Source: Sitta carolinensis
Lineage: Eukaryota; Chordata; Aves; Passeriformes; Sittidae
NCBI GenBank assembly: GCA_032173965.1
Contig: JAVUNC010000005.1
Location: 3,162,001 to 3,226,000, forward strand
Direction of reading: 5' to 3'
DNA: 64,000 nt
Of the stretch, positions 37,711-49,727 are shown piece after piece. The notes below the pieces were generated by a model. The model saw only the letters and a list, made by a program, of their open reading frames with translations. It was not told where the DNA came from and did not search any database. Both the position numbers and the translations under genes were made by a program. Position 1 is the stretch's first letter, and the number at the start of each line of letters is the position of its first letter.

Positions 37711-40700
37711 ACAAGAAGTGTGTCACAATCATTTCACATCCGTGCCTAGCTCTGCTTCTGCAAATGCAGGACTCTGATCTCTCTGAATCTACCTTTTATT
37801 TTTTGCTCTGATGTTTTTCACAGGTTTTTGCTTAGCTTATTTGTCCTTCAAAGTCTTGCAGCAACCTCAGAAGTGCAGGATTGTTTTGTGGCTGTGGCCT
37901 CGTAAAAGCCCACAATGTCTTTTCAGTTGTCTCCCCAAAAAGCTCTTGTACAGTGAGAGCATCCAACTGACTCCTGTGCAGTGTTTTCAGCCTCTGTGCT
38001 GAGATTTATTTGAAGATGTTGCTGTGATCCATGAGGTCCTATGGAAAAAAGCAATAGCTTTTACCAGCTGTCCCTGAAAAAAATTATAAGGTCACCGGAA
38101 AAAAAAAAGCAGAGGTTTTTAATTGGATGTGGTTTAAATTTTCCTACAGCCTCCTGAATCGGGCTCCTAGCCTGGGTGGGAAGCTGCCCACGGAATTATT
38201 GCTGAGCACAGACAGCCCATGCTCTCGGAGCACTCCTTCCCGGCGGTGCTGACAGCAGCACTGGGAGCCCTCCGGCTGCTGATCCGGTTTCAGATGGCTC
38301 TGGAGTGTCGCCGGGAAGTGCTGCTGGCTGGCTGATCACACTGCCCTCATCAGTTTTCTCTCTGCCTATGGGCACCTTTTGCAGGGCAGGGTTACAGGGA
38401 GAGCCTGGACACACATGTGCTCCCGTACGGAATAAGGCAGAGGGGCTGGAAGACAAAGAGGGTCACTAATTGGATTTGTAGCTGTTAGAAAAAAACCTCT
38501 TAAAGTAAACATTTTCCTCTCTTAAAGTCTCCATGGCTTCTTTCGTGAAGACCGCTTGAAAGTATCTGTTTCGGGGGTGAACCCTTCCCGGCAAATTTAA
38601 TTTTGAGGCTTGTCAAGCTTTATTAAAACCTTATCATCAGTGATTTCCTTCTCTGCTAGATCAAGAAGATTGTATTTGTTATGGGATTCGTATTGTGGTT
38701 CAGAATTCCTCCCAGCAAAGGAGGGGGGTTCATAAATACACCAGGACACACCGGTGCCAGTTCAGAGCACTGAAGTCCTGGGATAAGTGTGGTCAGTGCA
38801 TCTTCCAGAAGGCTTTGCATGCTGTTTAGACAGAGTTGGAAGCTGTAACTGCAGTTGTGTTTCTGAGTTAGCAACTGTGAATAAAAACTCATTGCTCTGC
38901 ATGGCAAAATCATTCATGATTGCTGCTGGCATCATTAAAGAAATGGGTTCCCAACATCTGAAATATTCCCAACACATTCCCAAGAGCGGGAATATTTGGT
39001 AAACACTTCTGGGTATGGTGTTGTGCATTTATTAAGGGAGAGGGTGAATGTGTGCCTTTTTTTTACTCTTAAGTAATTCTGTTTACATCAGTGAGAGTTT
39101 CCAGTCAATTGCTGAGCTTTTTTTATTTATTTATTTTTAATTAAATTTCTGTGACTTCTCTTAATTTGTGCCACTATGGATCAATACCACAGATGAGGAT
39201 TTCATCTAACAGGGTAGACAGAGCTTTTCCAATTTACTCTAGCTTTTTAGCTAGAGTTAGCTTTTTTCCTACCTCTCAATTCATCTATTGAAAATAAACT
39301 CCCCCCTATCCCAGTCCTTCTCTTTTTTAGAAAATATTTTTGAATTGTTGAGAAAATACTGAATTTCCCTTTCTTACCCAATGAAGACAAAAAGATGGAT
39401 GGAAGAGTTTCTTAAATACGTGCTCTGTTTGTTTTTCTTATAGTGCCAGAAGTAACCAAAGCACTTTGGAAAACACAGATACGGTTCTTGCCCTGAGCAG
39501 CTTATCATTGGGATTCAAACATGCCCTTGCAATTGCAAGTGATGCACAAGAGGAGGAGGAGAGGAAAGGCAATTAATGGCCAAATGAGTTGTTGAACTAA
39601 AAAGTTATTTGAAGGTGATTTAAACACTTGGAGCCTTTTTTACGACAGCAAAATTGCATCTTTGTCCTGATAGCCAGAGTGATCATGGTCTTTAAGCTAA
39701 GTTGAGCCAAGACTTCCTTCTGGAAATGCATTTTTGCAGAAGCTCCCTCAGCTCCCTCATGTGAATAAAAATGTAAGAGATTAAGACCCAAAATAGCCCA
39801 GGTCTGCTTTTGAGGGAGTAAAGCAAGTCGAAGGCAGACACAGGTAATTGTAGCTGATCACAGACCTTGTCTGCCAGAGGAATTCTCTCTCCATGTGGAT
39901 TTAAGGCCCCACCTGGCAGTGTCTGTGTTTATCCTGTGAACTTGGAGATGAGCTCGTCATTTAATAGGAGACCACTGTCTTCATGTTGCCATTTCTTCTG
40001 TGCCAGACATCTTCCCTGTGCTGGCCACAATTGCCACGATCTCCCCTCCCATCTCCTCGACCTTTGCCACAAAACCAGTAACGAGTTGGGTCACTCTGGG
40101 CTGAAGGACACCTCAGCTATTTTTAGCAACAATACAAATACGAATATGCTTGTTAGTACAATCTAAAACATCCCATTGTGCCATCATGTCTGCCTCTTGC
40201 TTGCTGTCTCTGGGACTCCTGAGGATGAGAAATGTGATTCTTCAATTCTAAAATCTAACACCTGGGCCTTAAACCACACTTCTGCTCTCACAGGTGCATC
40301 ACACAAAAACCCTCAAATTTTTGGGGTCAGATTTTGAACTTCTGGGGAGAAAGAGTGGGATCTGAAGTAAAATAGTGAAAGAAATATGTGATTTCCATGG
40401 GACAATTACGCCTTCCTGGTTTTGGAGTTCTTTAGCTCAGTTGCAAAATAAGACATTAAATAATCACAGTTCACTGCCTAATCCAAGTGCCCAAATACAC
40501 ATGTAGGTTGCAAATCCATGAAGGACTAAAATTCTGCAATGCCAGGTAAAAATTATTAATATGGAAGAAGTACAGGTACCCCAGTGCAATAAATACCTAG
40601 TCTGTTCCTCTGCCAGGAGGTACAAGTAGTTGCTTCCTAAAATATTTGTAAAAGCCTAGGGAGTTTCAGCCTAGGATTTTATTGAAGGTAGAACAGTATA

Positions 40701-43253
40701 TTTTCTTATACAAGACCATAGTATAGAAAAGGAAAAGCACTGTAAAAATCCTTTCAGATGTTTATATAGGTTCAGTGTTTTTGGTTTTAGTAAGATTTGT
40801 GATACACGAAAAGCTGGTTTAGAAAGCTCAGCCAGGAAGATTAGATACAGAGGTGCAAAGTGAAAAGACTGATGGTCTGCTTTCCTTTTCTCAAGAAAAA
40901 TACATATAAACCCCTCATATTATAGTTGAGAATTACTAGATACAGATGATACCATGTGGATTTTGAGTCTTTAGATGGTAAATTTGATCTTTGCAAGAGG
41001 ATGGTGCTGAATCTCAGTCGTAACAGAAATTCTCATCCGGGAATACTCCTGAGAAGATTATTAAAATACTACAGGTACTGACATCAGCTACAAAGATCTA
41101 TTTGTGCATATTTCTTTAAAGGGGGGGGAAAAACACCTTAATACACAGTATTACCATAGCTAGGCCCTATTATACTATTGTAATCATAGCTGAAGCAAGA
41201 GCGGTGATTAACGACGGCAATTTATTGTATCTGACGAGGGGAGAAAATAGGAGATGTTGTCGTTATCATAAATCATATCATAAATAACCAAAGAGAAGCA
41301 CTCAGAAAGCTTGTGTGGTGTCAGCAGCAAGCCCTTTCAGGCACGTTAGCCCAGGATGTAGCCATAGAAACCCCAAAGTCATATTGTTATCTTAGTCTTG
41401 CTGCAGTTATGTGATACAACAGTATTAACATATAGATTAGGCCATTTATAATACTAGGTGTCATTTCAGGTTGGCTTGCTTATATAGCATTTTAGTTTTT
41501 TTATTGTGCCGAATGTTAGGGAAACGCTGCATTTTTCCAGGTCAGTATAGAGCCATTTATAATGTATCAGCTTCACACCTCTGTCAGTCTTGCTAATGTA
41601 CTCTGTTATTGATTGGTTGTACTCTATGAATTGTCATTGCCTAATTACCTTGTCTTTGCTAATAATTTTATTTTTAAGAAGTCAAAATGTTCCTTTAAAG
41701 AGAAAACCTCTGTGCCTGCACTCATACTTTGGGACAAGTTCTCAGTTCTGTTAAGGATCATACACCCCAGAGGGAGTAAATTATGAAATAAAAACCATGG
41801 ACACAAAGCCAGATTTTGTTGCAGAGGTTTTCTGTCCCTGGCTCTATGTTTTGATCTAGCTGCAGTGGTTTTCACATTACACTCTGCAGAGTTCAGGGGA
41901 GAGACTCAATCCCAAGTAATTCAGAGCAACACCAAAGTGACTGAGCCAAGGCTGCCCTGCTGACAGGGAGCTGGCTGGATTGCACACATTTTTCATTCCA
42001 TCACTTCCTCAAGATGCTTCTGGGGTTGTTTCTACTCTCCAGAGCCATTAGCCCAGCACTGCTGTGTGTTCGTGTGTGTGCGCATGAGCTACAAAAATTG
42101 TTGAGCCACTGCTTAAAAGTCAAAGCAAAAATAAAATCTCCCTTGTTGTATTTAGACAGCAACATGTTTTTCCTTGCTGTAGCAGCACAAATTCCAGACT
42201 AATATTTTGTCAGGCCAGAGAGATTGTGGATGTAGCAGATAACAATCTGCCAACTCTGTTTTTCTGTCTTCAGCAGGGAACTGGCTGTGTCATTTTAAGA
42301 ATCATGTGTAATTTGGCTTCATAAAATTCCATATTTTTAAAGAGTATTAGAATGAGGGCTGCCACTAGTAACTACTTAGAAGAGTTATTCTCATTATATC
42401 TGGTATCCTAAAGTAGCACTGGAAGACAAAATCTCACATTATATCCTAAGCCAAGATCTGATGCCCAGAGTGATGCTCCTCACAACTCTCCTCTTTTTTC
42501 CCACTCCTTTGCACTTAGGTGTGGTCCTGAGGTGGATTTTTTACTTTGCCAGCTGGACATAAGAATACTTTTTTTTTTCTTCTACTCTCAGATATATTTC
42601 CATTTGAGCTATCCCATTAGGTCACTTCTAGCCCAAACTAGCTGATAATCTTCCTTATTTTAGCCTCAATCAGTTCCTCATTCTCCTGCACAAATGCTTG
42701 AACCAGGACAAAAGAAAGGATGGGATAGTTTCCCTTTAAATGTAGAACTACAAGTTTAGGAGTTATGGTTTGTTTCTGGCATATATCAATACTCTGTTCT
42801 CATACTGGTGCTCAATAGTTCAATGATTTCATACCAAGTTGGAGAGGATGGAGAGGTAACTGAATCAGTCTGGAAATTTCTGAGTCCAGATCCAGATTAT
42901 TGCTATCATCAGATGGTTGGATGTATTTACATCATTAGGGATGGAGGGGTGTTTTGTTGACCTCTTGTAGCATCTTGGACAGTTAAAAAGGGCTTCTGGA
43001 GTGATTGATAAATGTGTACACCAAGTGTCAGTCCTGCTGAACACCTCCAGGTTCAGTGCTGGCTAATAGTGAGGATTGAAGGCACCACTCAGCCATTTGG
43101 AGCAACATTTTCCAGAGTTATTAACAAGTTGAGATGTTTAACATCAAGTACATTTCCCATCTTCCTTACAGTGCTTTAGTTATTTATGTAAAATCACTTG
43201 CCATTTCTGAAAGCTTTTTTTTTTTAATGTATTGGTGGGTTTTTCATCTGATA

Positions 43254-43291
43254 ACATACTGAGAAGGCGCTGACATACTGAGAAGGCACTG
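43254..43291. repeat. 19-bp tandem duplication
   Basis: acatactgagaaggcgctg is followed at once by acatactgagaaggcactg; the two copies differ by one base. Confidence 0.95.
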
Positions 43292-43528
43292 CAGTGAACT
43301 TGCTGACAATGTCAGTGGAAAAATCTGAGACACGTGGAAGATGAGGTCCTTGGTGGAACTCTCTTCCCATAGAAAGTATCAGCTAGAAAATGTCAGGGTT
43401 TGATAATAGGTTGGTTGATCTTTATAAGGTAAAGGAGAAATCTCTTGTTTTATTGTCTGTTTGGTAAACAGGTCACATCAGTGATGAGTTGTGTTCATAC
43501 AAAAGAGAAATTATATACATAATTATAA

Positions 43529-43547
43529 ATATATATATATATATATA
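43529..43547. repeat. (TA)n microsatellite
   Basis: About nine uninterrupted TA units within a broader AT-only stretch starting near 43511. Confidence 0.93.
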
Positions 43548-45782
43548 AAACATATTCACAAGTATCTATATAAAATCCAGTATTCTAAGCCCCACATGTG
43601 TCACAGGTATCTCAGTGTGTTCATTTTGCATTAAGGTATCAGGATATTGGCCGGTAGGATATCAGGATTGAATTTTGTCCCTCTTCCATTAATTTCCTTT
43701 ATGGACTACAAGCACATTTTCTGTTTGTTTTGGGAAAAGGCCATTGTTATTACAAGTTAAAGAGATAAAACATATCATGGCACAAGGAAAAGACTTCAAT
43801 TTTAACAGAAATCAAAAGCTCCTGCTTATTAGGATATGATAGGGATGTAAGCTCTTGACTTAATGACTTAAAATTTCCAAAAACTTATCTTTGGCTTCAT
43901 CTCATGCTTTAACTAGACAATAGGAAAATTATTCTGGAAGTCTGCAGGAAGCTTTTTTTCTATTTTTTTTCTCACTAAAATGTTTCATATGTTGGGTGGG
44001 AACAATCCCTTCCTTGCATTTGAAAGGCTGAGCTGGCTGTGTATAAAACCATCAGCCTTGATATCCATGTGATCCTAAGGAGGATGTGCTTGGAAAAAAA
44101 GATGGATTGAAGATTTCAGTGCAGGCACTGCCAGATCACTTCCTTCCCCAAATCCAAATTTTCCTTAAAAACCCTGATGCTTCCAGCTGCCATTCTCAGG
44201 TACTTGGTACCATGCAGTGCAAAGGAGCAGAGAGGCTGAGCTGAGCAGAACTGTGAGTGAAAGAATTCTGTGATCTACTGACAGAGCTTATTTGGTCATT
44301 TTGCATTCTCTTAGAAAAGAAAATGTTCAAGTTCTGTTTAAAAGGAAAAGGATTATGGAAGAAATTTAATAGTTGAAAATAGGCATGTATGAGTTGCATG
44401 GAAACATCTGCTTTTTGAGAATTGTATCCTTAATGGGTTTACTCTGATAGCTGATCCTGTTTGTCTGCCATACTGCAGTTAATATCAAATGCCAAATGCC
44501 TAAATCTTACATTATTATAATAACAAGAGTTGGCTTCCACAGGAACTGTTACCTCCCAGAGCTCTGTGCAAGTACTACATTAGATGTAGCATTGGAGGTA
44601 AGAGCTGCTGTTACTAAAATCAAGTTACTCTTTCTTCAGCAAGTGGTGTCCAGCTTCAGGCCAGCATGTCTGACTCTGCTTTATCTTCTACCTAATAAAT
44701 ACTAGTTTATTCTTAAATCTGCCTGTCTTACCCAGGTGGTTTTATTCTGTCACCATCCTTTGACAGAGCAAAATGTTAATCGAGTTTTCAGAAGAGAGAC
44801 TGGAACTTTACTTAAATTAAACGCCAGCCAACAGACAGGGTGAGTTTTTGGCAGGGTCAGGAGCTGAGAAGAGATTTTGTCTGTCCCTATCTCTGCCGTG
44901 TTCTCTAGGACACCCATCTGGCTGTCATTGCTTATGTTTTCTCACTGAAGCTACCAAGTAAAAAGTCTGTCGATGACCAAGATGATGACAGTTTTAATTT
45001 CATAGATGTATTTATATGTGATAAGTTTTCTTGCTTGAAGAATGCCCATACATAGGTGCATTTCTACTCAATCAGATGAGTTTTGCATCTATTTTTCCTA
45101 CCTTCACTTTTATCTGACCTGTTGTGCTGCCTCCTCTGACAAGGCAGCCAGGTGAGCTTGGTAATGTGGTATGGGTGATTGCACTTCTTTTTCTGCAAAA
45201 AGGCAGAATTTCTATTCCTTTTTACCCTTGTGTCAGTTTCAGGAACAAATAGTCCCTCAGTTTTTGTAAACCTGGAAATTCATTACTGAAGTGTTGAGTA
45301 TTGCTGTCCTGAAACTGAGCTGTGGCCAAATTAAGAAGGTATATGTTCAATAACCCTTTGGTCTGAGGTCCCTGCTGTGCTACAGGAACATGATGTACTA
45401 AGAAATGGGTTCGAGCTTCTTTAGTGGTTTTTCCTTAGAAAAGGTGCAGGAGTTTCAGTTTCTTGCCTGAACTGTTGAGCTTAAGAAATTTTCCGGCATT
45501 TGAAGTGGTGACAGATCCCCACAGTTTGCATATGGGATTCTGATGCTTTCTGTCCAGAAGTCCTGAGGTGCTGTGTATTTATCAAGTTCAGCTTTTACAG
45601 CACCTCTGTGAGATGGAATTATCATCATTTGTCAGATGGGAAGGCAGCAGGATGTGGAGTGACCTGCCCCAAATCACCCTGTGTCAAGAGAGGAGTGGAT
45701 TCCTTCTTCCCCTAACTTCGAAATCATCCTTTCTTGAAAGTGAATTTGCCTTCTGACATAGACACAGGTGATGTTGTTACCC

Positions 45783-45978
45783 ACTGAATCATTTAGGTTG
45801 GAAAAGCCCTCTGAGATCATCAAGTCCATTGACCCAACACTGCCAAGTCTCCACTAAATCCATGTCTCCAAGGGACACATCTACATGTTTTTTGAACAGT
45901 TCCAGGGATGGCAATTCCACCACTTCCCGGCACAGCCTGATATTCTCAAGTAAGAAATGCTGCCTTTCTAACCAGATT
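45783..45978 (-). mobile_element. CR1 LINE fragment (3' end, divergent subfamily)
   Basis: The plus strand reads tgaatcatttaggttggaaaagccctctgagatcatcaagtccattgacccaacactgccaagtc, then aaatccatgtctccaagggacacatctac and cagggatggcaattccaccacttcc. These words match the CR1 type with 'AAGACCTCTGAGATCATCAAGTCCAACC', different from the copies at 6047 and 37388. Confidence 0.93.
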
Positions 45979-48900
45979 TCTCATAGGCAGCATGCTGACA
46001 GAGCTCTCAGCTTGTTTTATTTCAGTGATGGACAAATTCAATGCTGCCATGGCTGAACCCATCCCTCCTGTAACACAGGCTCTGCACAGGGGCTCGCTGA
46101 CATAATAAACAATTGCTCTCTATAGCTTTAGTAATGTGAGCATTAATATTGATCCAGCACTGACTTCTCTTAACGACCAAAAAAAAATGTATCTTATCTC
46201 AAGAAACCTCCCAAACAGCTCCAGTCTCCTTTCATTACAGGGGAGAGTTATGAGGGCAGATGGCTGAGGTGATATCCATTTGACCTGTAGATGCTAACTC
46301 AGGCTGGATCATTAATAAGGTGGCCGGAGATAGGGAGAAATGGCAGTAAAGAGAGTTAAAAAGCAATCCCCTGCACAAAGGATGGATCTTCCAGAAGTGC
46401 TGGGTGGCAAATGAGGTGGACAGAGGTGAGGAAGTGGCTGTGTGGTTGTGAATGCTCATCACCAAGTCAGGCAGCAAACACTTAAAAGCTGATGTTTTTG
46501 TCCATATTTAGTTCCTGCTCTAATGTGAATCCTTTGGGAGGAAAAAGAGCCATAGGTCTTGAACTCAAGATAGAAAGATAGAAATTTCACTTTCTCTAAT
46601 TAACTACCTCTGCCCATTAAGAAAAAAAAAAAAAAAAAGTGCTTTATTGTTTTCTGCCACAGCTGTGGTGGCTCAGGTTTGAAAGCCACTGCCTGGCAGA
46701 AAACCAGTCCTTGCTAAGAATCAGACTGTGGCCTTGTTCCAATAGAAATTTGGATTTCATTTGACCATGATAGGATTCCAGATTGTCATCTGAGCATGTC
46801 TGAAAAGTGGTGAATGTGTGTCAGTAGTTAAGTGCTCATGAACTTCCTTAGTCCCTGGATTGTTCAGGACTGACCCAGGCAATTTTTTCCAGATGTTTTG
46901 GGGAATCCAAGTCCATATAAAAGGGATGGTAATGCTTCTGCTTCCTTACTAAGTTGTCTTTGTGGCTTGCAGGAATGTGCATGAAAGCTGGAGCCAAGAC
47001 ACACGGATTTCTTGTCTCACCTCTACAAAGTGCACTTTAACCTTTCTGTCCTTCCCTGGCACCTCCACACAAGATCACAGAAACTTCGTGGGCCCGCTGC
47101 AAACTTTACTTGGCCTTATTAAAAAAAAATAAGCATTGCTCTTTTTTTATTGTACAGAACTCCGTTCCCTGTTCTCCAAAGCTCCTCTGAAATTGTTTTT
47201 TTGCCTTTGATCCAGCAGCTGCTGGTATTCTGCAATCCCGAGTAGGTAAAACATGAGAAGCACCTTGGGATGGGAAGGAGTTATAAAAATATGAAATATT
47301 ACAGTACCCTTTCGTGAGATACAGTGTAAGAGAGGGGCTGCTTAAATGGACACTGGGCAGAAATCTTTAGCAAATAAATGTTCTGATTTTTCTAGTAAAT
47401 GCAAATATTTTACTGTTGTGGTAGTTTATTTTCCAATTTATTGACTTTATCCCCATATTTCTTGTATTAAAATGGTTAAAGTTCCTATCTCTAAAGTTTG
47501 TAACATCAAACCATATCTTTCCTAATATTTTAATTTGACTACACTTTTCATCTTGTGGCTGAGGCAGAAGATTTCTCTAAATCCCAATTTTAAAGTATGA
47601 TGTTTGTTTTAAATTTTATCTCCTACTTTTAAATGCAAACAAACTCTCAGTGCTGAAGTAGGTGGAATGGGGTTGGGAGGGAATTGCTCAGTAGCAACTG
47701 GTGCTGTGTGACATCTGATGAATGCTGATTCTTCATCCCCAAAATCTTCAGAGCCGGTGAATGCAGCTGATTTCTGCAGCAGCTGAAACAGAGATTGAAA
47801 TTACTTCCATGATGGGGAAGTAGATTTTTTTTTTCCCCCATAGCAGGTGCAGGCTCAGTCCACAGTGATTTCTCAGTTATACTCTTAACTTTGCAGTTTA
47901 AAAAATTTAATGTCAGTGCCCAGCCAGGCAAAACCTAACTCCCTAACATTTCTGTTTTTCACGGAAGGCTAAGACTTTATCCTTAGGCAAAGTCTCCTCT
48001 CTGGGCTGGCTGCTGTAAATCCTCTGGGCCCTGGCAAAAGCCAGACTTGCTAGCTCATTTTACTTAATTTGTGATGCTGGCAAGATTTGTGCTGCAGCCC
48101 AGGGCTCTTGACTCAACTCTCCTAAATCAGAGCATTGACACATTACAGTAGAGAAACACCAGCGCAGAAAACCTGAAAATAAACTCCTTGAAAAGAAATA
48201 TTTCAGAAAGGTGCTGTCTTACTGAGTTTTAAATAGTGTTCAGTGGAATGTTTCAAGTTTCTTGGTGCTTTCTTCATTAAAGCCACCTGCTCATTAAGAA
48301 GTTGGGGTTTAGCCACTGTCCTCATAAATGTTTTTTACTACATGTTCTATGTGAGAATCTTGGGACACTGGATATCTTTCCTCAGAAACCCTGCTACACA
48401 AAATGTCCCGAGTTTTTGCAGGTGGGTAAACAGAAACTTGGGGTAAAATGAAATAAGGTTGGCTGTGTAGGAATGTTAACCAGCAGAGGTGTAATGATGT
48501 AATTACTGCGAATACAAATGTGTCAGCTTAATGCCTGTGTAGACATTCTTATTCAGGACTAAGAATCCTTTTTCCTGCTCAGATAATTCCATTTTGAAAG
48601 TGAGGAAGTGTATCCAAGAGGATAAAGTGCTTGGCTGTGGTTGTGGAGATCAGAGGTTCTCTTTTTAAGTCTACTGTGGATTTATTGGGAGATCTCAAGT
48701 GAATTTTCTCCTTTCTCTGCACCATAGTGTCATGTGTGGGTCTGAAGATGCTGTTGTACATAGGGGAAAAAATTAATTGCTATTAAACAAAAAACAGAGC
48801 AGTCACACAGGTGATATCTGCACTGGTTTGGAATAGTTGATGTCTCATGTCTCCACTGTGTAGATTTCAGGTTTGTCTTGTTTTCAAAAGCTGGTTTTTG

Positions 48901-49700
48901 GTCTCACAGCCCAAATACCCACTTGTTCTGGAGTGTGTTAGCTGGATTCCTCCTTCATTTTGGTTTCACTGCTGCAGGAAGCTGGCATATGAGCTCCAGG
49001 ATTGTCCCACGATGCAAACAAAACAGCAGTAAGGGAGATGATGGGGAAACACATTTCAGAGGCTTGTTCCTGATGTGAACCAGCACACACACACGTGAGG
49101 CTGGGGCATTCCCATACTGTCATAACAGATAATGTCCACCTGCAGCAGCTCTTAAGATGGTATCAGTGACAGAACCTGGCAGGCTGAATGGGGCTTAGTC
49201 CTCTGCTTTAACCTTCAGACTGTGCTGCTTCAGGAAGAATAAACTAGATTTAAGAAGATGTTTTCCTGGTAGTTAATCTGCAGTTAAAATTGTGTGATAT
49301 GTAGGCAAGAAAGACAGTTCTGGTTAATTTTACTTTGATACTTTGCTTTGACTGTGTTATAGCAAAAAACGCTTCAACCTCTTTCCCTTCATTTAAAATT
49401 TAATGAAGAAGTTTTTAGGGTGCTTTTGGGTAGAACTGGCACTCTGGGCCTGCTCTGCAAGCTCTGCCATTGGTGAGCTCTGCCCTCCTCTCCTTTGCTC
49501 ATGGGTCCATGTTACACTGCAGTGAGGGCCCCTGCCAGTTCCAGCAGTGGCTGATGTGAGACAGGAGGTGCCATATGTTCCTTCCAAGCAAACCAGTAAG
49601 AAGCCCTTATGTAGCCAGTTGTCCCTTCTGGGCTGAGCTGCACATGAATATTTGCTCTGGTGCTTGTTTGTTTCTGTAAAACGTGTTTCAATTATCCTAA
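45979..49700. other. intronic unique sequence upstream of the large TAF3 exon
   Basis: An A17 run at 46622-46638. Otherwise AT-rich unique sequence with short chance frames only. No repeat or gene is recognised. Confidence 0.55.
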
Positions 49701-49727
49701 GGCTATTCTAAATGTTCTTTGTTACAG
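49701..49727 (+). other. TAF3: splice acceptor of TAF3 large exon
   Basis: A T-rich tract (aaatgttctttgttacag) ends in the AG at 49726-49727. A plausible branch-point word (ttctaaa) lies about 20 bases before the AG. Using this AG gives a phase-1 junction and puts an acidic GAG/GAA run at the exon start. Further AG dinucleotides follow within the next few codons, so small NAGNAG-type acceptor slippage is possible, but the first has the best tract. Confidence 0.85.

Larger units (their letters stand above)
37711..45780. other. intronic unique sequence; candidate regulatory patches
   Basis: An 8-kb stretch with no transposon I recognise. It contains a CpG-richer patch at 38190-38420, a 9-bp stem-loop (actctagct-tttt-agctagagt) at 39236-39257, an AT-rich patch with a repeated 12-mer at 41160-41565, a 19-bp tandem duplication at 43254 and an AT dinucleotide tract at 43529. 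No gene is recognised. Confidence 0.5.
1..49727 (+). other. TAF3: TAF3 intron upstream of the large exon (partial, 5' end outside window)
   Basis: This whole stretch is read as a single intron because the first recognisable coding exon begins at 49728 behind a canonical acceptor (ttctttgttacag). I looked for the TAF3 histone-fold exons among the open frames and saw none, so they should lie upstream of position 1. The acceptor is phase 1: the previous exon must supply the first base of the split codon. Open frames here are short (longest 187 codons at 13286-13849) and resemble no family I know. Content is AT-rich unique sequence, CR1 fragments and simple repeats, listed separately. A small unrecognised exon or non-coding RNA cannot be excluded without transcript data. 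The large size fits a very long intron at this place in vertebrate TAF3. Confidence 0.8.

Noticed and set aside
49712..49727. ATG at 49712 as a possible start of a single-exon gene
   Set aside because: It falls in the polypyrimidine/acceptor tract of the TAF3 intron; the TAF3 reading is continuous from an upstream exon and the true start is outside the window.
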